A DNA stretch of 64,000 bases from JAAURB01 sp049647265 (GTDB lineage: Bacteria > Cyanobacteriota > Cyanobacteriia > Cyanobacteriales > Microcoleaceae). The notes under the pieces are model-generated. The model was not told where the DNA came from, searched no databases, and saw only the letters and a program-made list of their open reading frames with translations. This document shows, piece by piece, positions 8,666 through 17,143 of the stretch. The stretch lies in assembly GCA_049647265.1 (NCBI GenBank), contig JBARXJ010000064.1, positions 4,008 to 68,007 of the forward strand, given 5' to 3'. Each line of letters begins with the position of its first letter. The stretch's first letter is position 1. A program made the translations under genes and the position numbers.

Positions 8666-10418
8666 TGTGCTTATTGTCGGTGGCGGTTTAGCCGGATCTC
8701 GGGCGGCGGTAGAAATTGCCCGGACTGATCCCAGTTTAAATATTGCCGTTGTCGCTAAAACCCACCCCATTCGATCCCATTCTGTAGCAGCCCAAGGCGG
8801 CATCGCTGCTAGCCTGAAAAATGTTGATTCTGAGGATAGTTGGGAAGCCCACGCCTTCGACACCGTCAAGGGTTCAGACTATCTCGCCGATCAGGATGCT
8901 GTTGAAATTTTAACCCAAGAAGCCCCCGATGTAATTATCGATCTTGAACATACGGGTGTATTATTTTCTCGTTTAAACGATGGTAAAATTGCCCAGCGTG
9001 CCTTTGGTGGCCATACCCATAACCGCACTTGTTATGCCGCCGATAAAACCGGACACGCTATTTTACATGAATTAGTCAATAACCTCCGCCGTTATGGCGT
9101 GCAGATCTATCAAGAATGGTATGTGATGCGCCTCATCCTCGAAGACGGACAAGCCAAAGGGGTGGTGATGTATCACATCGAAGAGGGCAAACTTGCTGTT
9201 GTCCGGGCTAAAGCCGTGATGTTAGCCACAGGGGGTTATGGACGGGCTTTTAATACCACTTCTAATGACTTTGCTTCGACTGGCGATGGCTTGGCAATGG
9301 CAGCAATGGCGGGTATTCCGTTGCAAGATATGGAATTTGTCCAATTTCACCCTACCGGATTATATCCCGTTGGCGTATTAATTTCTGAAGCGGTTCGCGG
9401 TGAAGGGGCTTATCTCCGCAATAGTGAAGGCGATCGCTTCATGGCTAATTATGCCCCCAGCAAAATGGAATTGGCCCCCCGTGATATTACGTCTCGCGCC
9501 ATTACTTTAGAAATTCGCGCCGGACGGGGTATTCATCGCGATGGCAGTCCAGGAGGGCCGTTTGTCCATCTCGACTTACGCCATTTAGGACGAGAAAAAA
9601 TCATGAGTCGTATCCCGTTTTGTTGGGAAGAAGCCCACCGACTCGTGGGGGTAGATGCGGTTAATGAACCGATGCCAGTACGTCCGACAGTCCATTATTC
9701 TATGGGCGGTATCCCCACAAACACCGACGGACAGGTGATTCTTGGCCCCGGCGTGCCGATGGATTTTGACGCTAACTCCCCCTACTCAGATACGTTGGTA
9801 GATGGCTTATTTGCCGCTGGAGAGGCTGCTTGTGTCTCAGTCCACGGCGCTAACCGTTTAGGCAGTAATTCTTTATTGGAATGTGTGGTTTATGGCCGTC
9901 GGACGGGGGCTGCGATCGCGCGTTTTGTCCAAGGTAAAAAGTTACCCGAAATTGACGAAAACGAATATTTAGAAGCGGCTGAAAAGGAAATTCAAGCCTT
10001 ATTAGATCAACCCGGAGACTCTCGTATTGGGGCATTACGAGAAGAATTTCAAGATGCTTTGACCGAACATTGTGGCGTATTTCGTTCAGAAGATATTATG
10101 CAGGAAGGGTTAAAACAAATTCAACAACTGAAGCAAAAATATCAGCAAATTTATTTGGATGATAAGGGCAAACTGTGGAATACTGAACTGTTGGAAGCCT
10201 TAGAATTACGCAGTTTAATGGTAGTGGGTCAAGTGATTTTAACTTCAGCCTTTAACCGCAAAGAAAGCCGAGGCGCACATAGTCGAGAAGACTTTCCTAA
10301 GCGCAATGATGATACTTTCTTAAAGCATACTTTGGCTTATTATTCTTCAGCCGGAATTGACTTATCTTATCGTCCTGTAAAAATTACCCGATTTGAACCG
10401 AAAGAACGGAAGTATTAA
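8649..10418 (+). CDS. sdhA: Succinate dehydrogenase/fumarate reductase flavoprotein subunit
   Basis: FAD-containing subunit that oxidises succinate to fumarate and feeds electrons into the thylakoid or plasma-membrane quinone pool. The N-terminal dinucleotide-binding motif GGGLAGSRAA, the flavin-linking segment GGHTHNRTC, the substrate-binding HPTG and the catalytic RGEGAYLRN region, and the C-terminal RESRGAHSREDFP segment are all present. Length of 589 residues is normal. Two adjacent ATGs begin the frame, overlapping the upstream cyclase by 17 bp. The Fe-S subunit gene is not in the window, as is usual for cyanobacteria, where sdh genes are scattered. Confidence 0.93.
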   Translation: MMLEHDVLIVGGGLAGSRAAVEIARTDPSLNIAVVAKTHPIRSHSVAAQGGIAASLKNVDSEDSWEAHAFDTVKGSDYLADQDAVEILTQEAPDVIIDLEHTGVLFSRLNDGKIAQRAFGGHTHNRTCYAADKTGHAILHELVNNLRRYGVQIYQEWYVMRLILEDGQAKGVVMYHIEEGKLAVVRAKAVMLATGGYGRAFNTTSNDFASTGDGLAMAAMAGIPLQDMEFVQFHPTGLYPVGVLISEAVRGEGAYLRNSEGDRFMANYAPSKMELAPRDITSRAITLEIRAGRGIHRDGSPGGPFVHLDLRHLGREKIMSRIPFCWEEAHRLVGVDAVNEPMPVRPTVHYSMGGIPTNTDGQVILGPGVPMDFDANSPYSDTLVDGLFAAGEAACVSVHGANRLGSNSLLECVVYGRRTGAAIARFVQGKKLPEIDENEYLEAAEKEIQALLDQPGDSRIGALREEFQDALTEHCGVFRSEDIMQEGLKQIQQLKQKYQQIYLDDKGKLWNTELLEALELRSLMVVGQVILTSAFNRKESRGAHSREDFPKRNDDTFLKHTLAYYSSAGIDLSYRPVKITRFEPKERKY

Positions 10419-10688
10419 GGTTAATACGAAGGAAGACGGAAGAGGGAAGAAGGAAGAAGTTTTAATATTTGTTTATGGACTTGTATTCCTGCAATACCTC
10501 TACCGTCAATATGAAGGAGGAATATCTTTCTGTTAATATAGCAGTTCGCGCTTGTGATGTTACAACTTATAACTCAGGTAAAAACCACAGAGAAAATACG
10601 AACAAAAAGGTGTAAATACACCAGAGATCAGCGCTATAGATGAATGCACGGCGCTATCATTATCTAATTTTCATCTTTATTTAAAATA

Positions 10689-11807
10689 ATGTCAAATTCT
10701 CCTATTCATATCAGTATTATTCTCGGCACTCGTCCAGAAGCCATTAAACTTGCCCCGGTTATTCAATGTTTACAACAATCTCCTCTCTTTAAAACTCAGG
10801 TGATTTTAACAGGTCAGCATCGAGAAATGGTAGATACTGTGATGCAATTATTTGAGATAAAGGCGGATAAAAATCTGGAAATTATGCAGCAAAAACAAAG
10901 TTTAACTGATATTACTTGTCGCAGTTTAACGGGATTAAAAGATTTATTTGAACAGCAATCACCGCAGATGGTGTTAGTACAAGGAGATACAACAACGGCT
11001 TTTTCTGCTGCATTAGCGGCTTTTTATCATCAAATTCCAGTGGGTCATGTTGAAGCCGGGTTACGCACGAATAATTTATATAATCCTTATCCAGAAGAAG
11101 CCAATCGTCGATTAATTTCTCAGTTGTGTCAGCTTCATTTTGCACCCACTACTCAAGCGGTAGAAAACCTGAAACAATCAGGCGTTGTTGGAGAAATTTA
11201 TCATACCGGAAATACGGTAATTGATGCCTTACTTTCTGTAGTAAAAAAACAGCCTCAATTAAATATCCCTAACTTAAACTTACAGCAATATCGCCTACTG
11301 TTGGCAACCGTTCATCGCCGAGAAAATTGGGGAGAACCGTTACAAGATATTGCCAATAGTTTTATCCAAATATTAGATAAGTTTCCAGATACTGCGTTAC
11401 TATTACCGTTACATAAAAATCCCACAGTTCGAGATCCGTTAAAAAGCATTTTAGGCAATCATCCGCGAGTCTTTTTAACCGAACCTTTAGATTATGCTGA
11501 ATTAGTCGCTGCCATTAATTCAAGTTATTTATTATTAACCGATTCCGGTGGATTACAAGAAGAAGCCCCCAGTTTAGGAAAACCTGTCTTAGTTTTACGA
11601 GAAACCACAGAACGTCCAGAAGCTGTGACGGCGGGAACTGCAAAATTAGTCGGAACTCAAACAAGTAATATTGTAGACAATGCGGCGGCATTATTGAGTA
11701 ATACTGAGAGTTATAATAATATGGCAAATGCGATTAATCCGTTTGGAGATGGTCAGGCAGCAGAACGAATTGTAGACATTATCAAGAATTATTTTAAAAT
11801 TCAATAA
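10689..11807 (+). CDS. wecB: UDP-N-acetylglucosamine 2-epimerase, non-hydrolysing
   Basis: Interconverts UDP-GlcNAc and UDP-ManNAc for surface polysaccharide synthesis. Family motifs are in order: GTRPEAIKLAPVI (about 12-24), GQHREMV, QGDTTTAF, GHVEAGLRT (about 118-126), VHRRENWGEP (about 208) and DSGGLQEEAPSLGKP (about 285). Length of 372 residues is normal and the protein is soluble. It stands 270 bp after sdhA in a gap that contains a GAAGGAAGA-rich tract, and 40 bp before the AAA-type ATPase, with which it could be co-transcribed. No other polysaccharide gene is nearby. Confidence 0.93.
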   Translation: MSNSPIHISIILGTRPEAIKLAPVIQCLQQSPLFKTQVILTGQHREMVDTVMQLFEIKADKNLEIMQQKQSLTDITCRSLTGLKDLFEQQSPQMVLVQGDTTTAFSAALAAFYHQIPVGHVEAGLRTNNLYNPYPEEANRRLISQLCQLHFAPTTQAVENLKQSGVVGEIYHTGNTVIDALLSVVKKQPQLNIPNLNLQQYRLLLATVHRRENWGEPLQDIANSFIQILDKFPDTALLLPLHKNPTVRDPLKSILGNHPRVFLTEPLDYAELVAAINSSYLLLTDSGGLQEEAPSLGKPVLVLRETTERPEAVTAGTAKLVGTQTSNIVDNAAALLSNTESYNNMANAINPFGDGQAAERIVDIIKNYFKIQ

Positions 11808-11847
11808 ATCCTGGCTACAGAGATAAGAATAAATATAACAAGTAAAA

Positions 11848-13203
11848 ATGAAATTAAATTTACGCCAATTTTTCCAAGCAGTTAACCCAGCCAAAACATT
11901 AGACTATGCAAAAGCAGATGATCGACAATATTATATCGATTTTACGCCTGTACGCGGGAGTCAACTGATTCAACAATTAAAACGAACGATTACTTGGTCA
12001 GATAGCCCTCGAACTTGTCAGTTATTTACAGGACATATTGGCTGTGGAAAATCAACGGAATTATTACGCTTAAAAAATGAATTAGAAGAGGAAGGGTTTC
12101 ACGTTGTCTATTTTGAATCTTCTCAAGATATGGATATGGCAGATGTGGATATTAGCGATATTTTACTGGCAATTGCCCATCAAGTTAGCCATAGTTTAGA
12201 ACTCGTTGGAATTCAACTTAAGCCGACACGGTTTCAAAATTTATTAAAAGGGGCTGCTGATTTATTAAACTCAAATGTAACAGGGTTTCAAGTGGGTATT
12301 CCTAATGTAGGAAATGTGGGAATTAATGCTGAGGAAGATAACTATTCCTTATCGGTTGGCATTGGAGAAATTACGACAAAAGCAAGGAATAGTCGGGATG
12401 TCCGAACCCTACTCAGAGAATATACTGAACCCCGAGTAAACGTGATTTTAGAGGCAATGAATCACGATTTGATTGAATCAGCCCAAAAGCAACTTCAACA
12501 GCGTGGAAAAGCCGGATTAGTGGTAATCGTTGATAATTTAGATCGGATTGATAATCGGACTCGAATGACAGGACGAACTACCTCGGAATATCTATTTGTA
12601 GATCGAGGAGAACAACTGAATCAATTATACTGTCATATTGTGTATACAATTCCTTTAATTCTAACTTTTTCTAATGATTTAGGTAGTCTGACAAATCGGT
12701 TTGCATCTGATCCTCAACTCTTACCAATGGTACGAACTCATGAACGAGATGGCAGTCTATGCGAAGAAGGAATTGAACTGTTAAGACAGATGATTTTAGC
12801 GCGGGCATTTCCCAGTTTAGAACCGGAAAAACGATATACTTTAATTCCTGAAATTTTTGATGAAATCGAAACATTAGATCGCTTATGTTTAGTCAGTGGC
12901 GGTCATGTTCGGAATTTATTAGTATTATTAAGTAACTGTTTAAAACGGGATGAACCGCCTTTTTCTCGTCGGACAATAGAACGAGTCATAGCCCAACGTC
13001 GCAATGATTTAGTTAAAGCCATTACACCAGAAGAATGGGAATTATTACGACAAGTAAGACAGTATAAATCGGTACGGGGCGAACAAGAATATCAAACGTT
13101 ATTGAAAAGTTTATTTGTGTTTGAATATCGAGATGATGATGAGGGAAGCTGGTTTGATATTAATCCGATTTTATTAGAAGTAAAGGAGTTGAATAGTTAT
13201 TAG
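11848..13203 (+). CDS. P-loop (AAA/STAND-like) ATPase of unknown function
   Basis: Cytoplasmic ATPase of 451 residues. Walker A is GHIGCGKST at about 62-70 and Walker B VVIVDNLDR at about 226-234; the region between holds a Gly/Val/Asn-rich insertion (VTGFQVGIPNVGNVGI). The architecture resembles KAP/STAND-type regulatory ATPases that I know as conserved cyanobacterial hypothetical proteins. No sensor repeats or effector domain are fused to it and no partner lies beside it. It is 40 bp downstream of wecB. Role unknown; a conflict or stress function is possible but not shown. Confidence 0.75.
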   Translation: MKLNLRQFFQAVNPAKTLDYAKADDRQYYIDFTPVRGSQLIQQLKRTITWSDSPRTCQLFTGHIGCGKSTELLRLKNELEEEGFHVVYFESSQDMDMADVDISDILLAIAHQVSHSLELVGIQLKPTRFQNLLKGAADLLNSNVTGFQVGIPNVGNVGINAEEDNYSLSVGIGEITTKARNSRDVRTLLREYTEPRVNVILEAMNHDLIESAQKQLQQRGKAGLVVIVDNLDRIDNRTRMTGRTTSEYLFVDRGEQLNQLYCHIVYTIPLILTFSNDLGSLTNRFASDPQLLPMVRTHERDGSLCEEGIELLRQMILARAFPSLEPEKRYTLIPEIFDEIETLDRLCLVSGGHVRNLLVLLSNCLKRDEPPFSRRTIERVIAQRRNDLVKAITPEEWELLRQVRQYKSVRGEQEYQTLLKSLFVFEYRDDDEGSWFDINPILLEVKELNSY

Positions 13204-13238
13204 TTATTGGTTATTGGTTATTCGTTATCGGTTATTAG
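13204..13238 (+). repeat. 7-bp tandem repeat array, five units
   Basis: Five heptamers in perfect phase directly after the stop codon of the ATPase: TTATTGG twice, TTATTCG, TTATCGG, TTATTAG. These are short tandemly repeated (STRR-type) sequences known from filamentous cyanobacteria. Two other arrays in the window have the same period. Confidence 0.85.
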
Positions 13239-13373
13239 TAGAGTATGGTAATTAAAGAATTCTAATCTTCAATAGAGCTATCCGCTTGCTTTCAAACTTC
13301 TCTATCGCTTATGATAATAATATCGATATTCCCAAACAACATACAACCCAGAACAAACAACAAAGAACAATTT

Positions 13374-13691
13374 CTACCAATCTTGACTTTTAATTGTTTT
13401 GGGGAGTTTTAGTTGTGGGAAACGATAGTAAGTATTAGCATCATCATCAACTTCTGGAAAAGCTGAAAAGATTTGAGCTTGTTGTTCAAGATATTGTTGA
13501 GCCATGACTGCGTCAACTTGGGCAGTTGCTGCGAGTTGAATCAGAGAAATTGTACCATTTTGAGCTTCAATTAAACGATAAAACGCTTGCTCTAGTTGTT
13601 GTTTTTTCTGTTGATTTTGATTTTGATTTGCAATCCATAGTCCAATAAAAATTCCTAGACTCATACTGGTAATAAATTCTAGAATAATCAT
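13374..13691 (-). CDS. Small membrane-anchored protein of unknown function
   Basis: A 105-residue protein with one N-terminal membrane helix (about residues 3-21, FITSMSLGIFIGLWIA), a Gln-rich linker (NQNQNQQKKQQ) and a C-terminal domain (about 35-100) whose helices ISLIQLAATAQVDAVMAQQYLEQQA look like a small winged-helix or SHOCT-like fold. The soluble part probably faces the cytoplasm. It is convergent with the preceding ATPase and followed by a long gap. I do not recognise a function. Confidence 0.6.
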   Translation of the reverse strand: MIILEFITSMSLGIFIGLWIANQNQNQQKKQQLEQAFYRLIEAQNGTISLIQLAATAQVDAVMAQQYLEQQAQIFSAFPEVDDDANTYYRFPQLKLPKTIKSQDW

Positions 13692-13859
13692 AGAAATTTA
13701 GTAATTCCAAATAATAATTTAATAGTGAGTCATTAATGTATTATATTCTCCCTTCCCCATTTAATAAAATATAGCACTATGCAGAGAGTCGTGTCGGTTT
13801 GTCGTCCTGATAGCTGACTCATAACTAACAACGGCGCGTAGCGCTATACAATGATAAAT

Positions 13860-13883
13860 GAGACGCTCGCTGATGAACGTCTC
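13860..13883 (-). terminator. Hairpin downstream of the peptidyl-prolyl isomerase gene
   Basis: Inverted repeat GAGACG / CGTCTC separated by 12 bases, 27 bp after the stop codon of the isomerase gene, followed in its direction by an AT-rich tract. It may act as its terminator. A U-run is weak. Confidence 0.45.
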
Positions 13884-13909
13884 AAATTAGTGAAAGTGAA
13901 GATTAAAAC

Positions 13910-15040
13910 TTAAGGCTGTACTAAATTTTCAGAACCTGAAACCACTTTAGCAGACTCAACCACATCACCAGTTTTTAAGCTTCGTAAGACTTCTTTGCCA
14001 TCTATTACATAACCAAACGCCCCATAACGACCATCGAGTAAATTCAGGCCAGCAGGCGTTAATTCCGGTTCAAATAGGAAAAAGAACACTTGAGAAGAAC
14101 CCCCATCTGCATCGGCTTCTGGACGAGCTAAAGCCACAGTACCATAAGCAGAAAAAGGTAAAACCGGTTGATCGCGATACCGACCAATTTCTTCTAAAGT
14201 ATAGTGATAGGTGGGTTCTTCATCACCGCGAATTAAAATTTCTAACGGAATTGCCCGATATTCATTCGTCTCGGGGTCAACAAACCCCACTTCCTTGCCG
14301 GGCGGGTCTCCCACTTGCAGCACATAATCTTCTGAGGGGACAAACTCCAACCCATCATAAAATCCCCGTTCGACTAAATCAACAAAATTACCGGCAGTTA
14401 CAGGGGCGCTGTAACCATCAGCAACCATGGTCATTGTACCTTTATTGGTTGTAATTTCTATTGTGGCTCGCCCTTTGAGTTGAGGTAAATTGGCAAATTC
14501 TGCCGGGACTTCGTAGGGGAATTCAATCACCATCAATTCCTCAAGCTGACTCACTTTTTTGAGGATATCGGCTCGTGTTTCTAACAGTTTTTCGCCATCT
14601 TTAGTTTCCTGGGCTTCTCTTAGAACTACGATTTCTTCTTTGATAGAGTCCAGAATTTCTTGAGCTTCAGCTTGCTGTTGAGGCGGAATACTTTCTAAGA
14701 TTTTTGACTCTTTTAATTTTAAAATCGTAGAGGCTCTTTTAATATCCCCCGCAATTGGCCCCCAACGCTTGGCTCGGACTTGGGTGGCAATTACTTCTAA
14801 ACTTTGCTGAAGTTTGCGGACTTCTGAGTTATCAATGGGTAATGCATAACGTAATAATGCTTTTCCATCCGTGATGGCGTTGCCTGCGGGTAAACTACTT
14901 TCTCGTTTAGTAGTACTATTCCCTCCATCCCACCAAGCGCCGCTTAAGCCGACAGAAAGGGATAACAGCAGGAGTGCAACGATACCTGTTTTTAACCAAC
15001 GTTTACAAATCTGTATCATAAAATGGGGCAAATGTAACAT
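13910..15040 (-). CDS. Peptidyl-prolyl cis-trans isomerase, cyclophilin type (TLP40/CYP38-like)
   Basis: Exported or lumenal foldase. A hydrophobic signal/anchor (about residues 10-33 from the chosen start) precedes a helical N-terminal domain (about 60-190) and a C-terminal cyclophilin-like domain (GTMTMVADGYSAPVTAGNFVDLVERGFYDG split over 200-230, then SSQVFFFLFEPELTP and LDGRYGAFGYVIDG). This is the arrangement of plant TLP40/CYP38 and its cyanobacterial counterpart, which help photosystem II assembly. I chose the ATG at 15040: the longer frame to 15076 starts within the terminal hairpin of the adjacent insertion sequence. The ribosome site GAAAAGAG is 15 bp from the element's end. Confidence 0.87.
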   Translation of the reverse strand: MLHLPHFMIQICKRWLKTGIVALLLLSLSVGLSGAWWDGGNSTTKRESSLPAGNAITDGKALLRYALPIDNSEVRKLQQSLEVIATQVRAKRWGPIAGDIKRASTILKLKESKILESIPPQQQAEAQEILDSIKEEIVVLREAQETKDGEKLLETRADILKKVSQLEELMVIEFPYEVPAEFANLPQLKGRATIEITTNKGTMTMVADGYSAPVTAGNFVDLVERGFYDGLEFVPSEDYVLQVGDPPGKEVGFVDPETNEYRAIPLEILIRGDEEPTYHYTLEEIGRYRDQPVLPFSAYGTVALARPEADADGGSSQVFFFLFEPELTPAGLNLLDGRYGAFGYVIDGKEVLRSLKTGDVVESAKVVSGSENLVQP

Positions 15041-15054
15041 AACTCTTTTCTTGA

Positions 15055-16221
15055 CTACTCCCCGGTCTGAAGACACGGGGAATCTTTCAGCACTATCAAA
15101 GATCCGATAGCATTAGGTAGAGAGCCAATACTATTCCAAATCTTTAACCGCTTAGGCGAAGTCAAAACGCCTCTAGCCAAATCATTGGGATTGAAGTCAA
15201 TACCCAATGACCCGGTTACTTTTCTTGCAATATTCAATGCACCGTTAAGATCAGCATTGAACTCTAAGCCAGTAGCAGAGCGGTACAGCCCTCGCTTAAT
15301 TCTAGTTCCTGATGGAAACCATCCTAAGCCTTTCAGGCTGGCTTTGCCTACGGGTTTTGCACCGTATACGGGAATGTCATCAAGTGCTAGAGCATCAGCT
15401 TTTGAGGTATAGCTCTCCTCTGTTTCAACAAATCTTACCCTATAGGATTGACACAGTTGTCGAATCCGTTGCTTGAGTCTGGCAGTCGGAACCTGGACAA
15501 ACTTCTGATTATTCGATGCACCCATGTTGCATTGTTGTTTCTGAAATTTGTTCCAACCAAAGATAACTGTTCCTATGCTGTGAGCAATGCAATGGTCAAC
15601 TACTGTTTTAGCAGCTTTATTAACAGCATCTCTCATTTGACGGTTACGCTTTTCAATTGTCCTATCTAACAGGTTGCACCAAAAGCCTTGGGGTTTGTTG
15701 TGCTTGATTGTGGCAACTCGTTTATTGTACCACTGATTGAGAGCTTTCAAGTGCTTGCCGTCAACAATAAAACTGGTTCCAGCATTGGAGAGACAGCTTA
15801 GCCAATTGTCGAGTCCTGGGTCAATGGAAAGAAACAAATCAGGGTCAAGATCTCCTAAGGCTTCAGACTCGTGTGAAGTAATCCAAACGGCATCAAAATA
15901 TCCCGCACGAGGAACAATCTGTAACTCTTTAACCTTGATCCAATCTAAGTTGGTTGGAAAAGGTAGCCAGATATCAGGTAGGTTAAACCATACCTTACAA
16001 GCGGTTCCCATTGGAACCCTGACTAGCCCGTCAATCAGTTTTAACCACCGTTTTGGGTAGGAGATCTGATACATCCCTCCTGACTTTCGGTAGTTAGGTG
16101 GCTTTGGACTAAAATGAAGTTCACCGCGCTGGCTTCGTTTCAATAGCTCCTTGAATCCCTTAAAAGCTTCACCTACAGAAATGCAGACTTGTTGAGCGGC
16201 ACTGGTATAAAGCGCTTTCAT
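15055..16221 (-). CDS. tnpB: TnpB, RuvC-like RNA-guided nuclease of an IS605-type element, N-terminally split
   Basis: Main part of a TnpB protein. RuvC-I Asp134 is in LSIDPGLDN and RuvC-III Asp324 in FNADLNGALN. The RuvC-II position reads TVIFGWNKFQKQQ (Gly222 where most TnpBs have Glu in VIEDL), while a Glu-rich ETEESYTSK segment (266-273) precedes RuvC-III. There is no CxxC...CxxC zinc ribbon. This fits the TnpB subgroup with a rearranged catalytic glutamate. The first ~65 residues are in another frame upstream, overlapping by ATGA at 16218-16221, so a 1-nt frameshift probably divides the gene. The last codons (PCLQTGE) lie in the terminal hairpin. Confidence 0.85.
   Translation of the reverse strand: MKALYTSAAQQVCISVGEAFKGFKELLKRSQRGELHFSPKPPNYRKSGGMYQISYPKRWLKLIDGLVRVPMGTACKVWFNLPDIWLPFPTNLDWIKVKELQIVPRAGYFDAVWITSHESEALGDLDPDLFLSIDPGLDNWLSCLSNAGTSFIVDGKHLKALNQWYNKRVATIKHNKPQGFWCNLLDRTIEKRNRQMRDAVNKAAKTVVDHCIAHSIGTVIFGWNKFQKQQCNMGASNNQKFVQVPTARLKQRIRQLCQSYRVRFVETEESYTSKADALALDDIPVYGAKPVGKASLKGLGWFPSGTRIKRGLYRSATGLEFNADLNGALNIARKVTGSLGIDFNPNDLARGVLTSPKRLKIWNSIGSLPNAIGSLIVLKDSPCLQTGE
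15060..15080 (-). ncRNA. Terminal hairpin of the IS element (probable omega/reRNA end)
   Basis: CCCCG / CGGGG stem with an 11-base loop overlapping the tnpB stop. In IS605-type elements the right end yields the scaffold of the TnpB guide RNA; this hairpin is the candidate. No transcript is proved. Confidence 0.45.
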
Positions 16222-16415
16222 GTGGGCGTTGCTTGAGTCTGAGTGGACAACCAGCGACCATTAGAGAACAAGTTCTCTTTGAAATAAAGCTGACGAGCAA
16301 GATAAAGAGTGCAGTTGTAAAGATTGTTTGATTCCCTACAGAGGTACTCTAATGCTGACCGTAGCTGCTTGTCTTCAGGCAGTCGATTTACTTGTGCTGC
16401 ATATGTTTGAGTCAT
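16218..16415 (-). pseudogene. N-terminal fragment of TnpB
   Basis: 65 residues beginning MTQTYAAQVNRLPEDKQLR, followed by a helix typical of the TnpB N-terminus (LEYLCRESNNLYNCTLYLARQLYF). It ends with TGA overlapping the ATG of the larger TnpB frame (ATGA). The downstream frame read 5' of that ATG gives HSDSSNAH, which joins naturally to MKALYTSAAQQ, so the break between Trp/Leu around 16245 and 16225 is best explained by a single-nucleotide indel. Programmed frameshifting or coupled translation cannot be excluded. Confidence 0.7.
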
Positions 16416-16460
16416 GGTTGAATTCTAACACGGTTTGTTGATAAATAATAAAATATCAAC

Positions 16461-16865
16461 ATGAAAAAAACATCGAAAAGTTATCGTCACGATCCCCACA
16501 GCGTAGGATTAGCAACTGTTCATTTGTGCTTTATCCCTAAGCGACGCAAGTCGGTTTTAGTTGGGGAGATTAGAACTCGTCTAAACGAGATCTTTCAATC
16601 TGTCGCTAAAGATAAAGGCTGGTTGATCCGGTCGGTTGAGATAGCTCCAGACCATGTTCATTTGCTCGTTGAGTATGATTCTCAGCATTCAATCGCTGAA
16701 GTAGCCAAAGCGTTTAAGGGTAGAAGTTCTAGACTGCTTAGAAAAGAATTTCCTGAATTACTCAAGTTACCCTCGCTCTGGCCGAGGTCTTACTTTTACG
16801 AGTCCAGCGGTAAAGTCAGTACCAACAAAATCAAGGAGTACATTGAAGATCGTCATCACTGGTAG
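16461..16865 (+). CDS. tnpA: IS200-type transposase TnpA (Y1 HUH)
   Basis: Single-strand DNA transposase of 134 residues. The HUH motif His65-Val-His67 is in PDHVHLLVE and the catalytic Tyr127 is in IKEYIEDR near the C-terminus; the family often has Gln where Arg131 is here. The frame is intact, so the copy could be active and may mobilise tnpB-only relatives in trans. Divergent from tnpB with a 45-bp gap. Confidence 0.92.
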   Translation: MKKTSKSYRHDPHSVGLATVHLCFIPKRRKSVLVGEIRTRLNEIFQSVAKDKGWLIRSVEIAPDHVHLLVEYDSQHSIAEVAKAFKGRSSRLLRKEFPELLKLPSLWPRSYFYESSGKVSTNKIKEYIEDRHHW

Positions 16866-17143
16866 ATGGCGGATAAATCCGGCGTTCGACTATACAGGGA
16901 TTTGTCCTGGGTCAACCGCTGCGCGAAAGTCATGCATTCACGCATTCATGCATTAATACCCCATTGATGAATTAAGGGGCTTGAAAATGCGTGAAAATAT
17001 TTTTTTTCTCCACGACCTGTACCAGGGGCTTGTATCCGCTTCATTTTTGGTCAATTGTAAAAAACTCATTCTGAATACTACTGTCTCGTACCCATTCAGA
17101 GGTAAAATGGATTGCCGATTGATCTGCCCAGGAAAAAGATTTC

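Larger units (their letters stand above)
15051..16912. mobile_element. IS200/IS605-family element with divergent tnpA and tnpB
   Basis: Contains a Y1 transposase gene on + and a tnpB on -, diverging from a 45-bp centre, the IS605 layout. The tnpB-side end carries a hairpin CCCCG / CGGGG (15060-15080) that also forms the 3' end of tnpB and would be the guide-RNA scaffold end; the tnpA-side end has a small hairpin CAGG / CCTG (16895-16909). Exact ends are estimated. It sits in the divergent promoter region of the isomerase gene and efp. Confidence 0.8.

Noticed and set aside
10430..10460. GAAGGAAGA-rich tract after sdhA as a regulatory site
   Set aside because: Simple low-complexity purine tract with no symmetry; nothing further supports a function.
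15041..15076. Extended N-terminus of the isomerase gene
   Set aside because: It would start in the terminal hairpin of the IS element; the ATG at 15040 is a better start.
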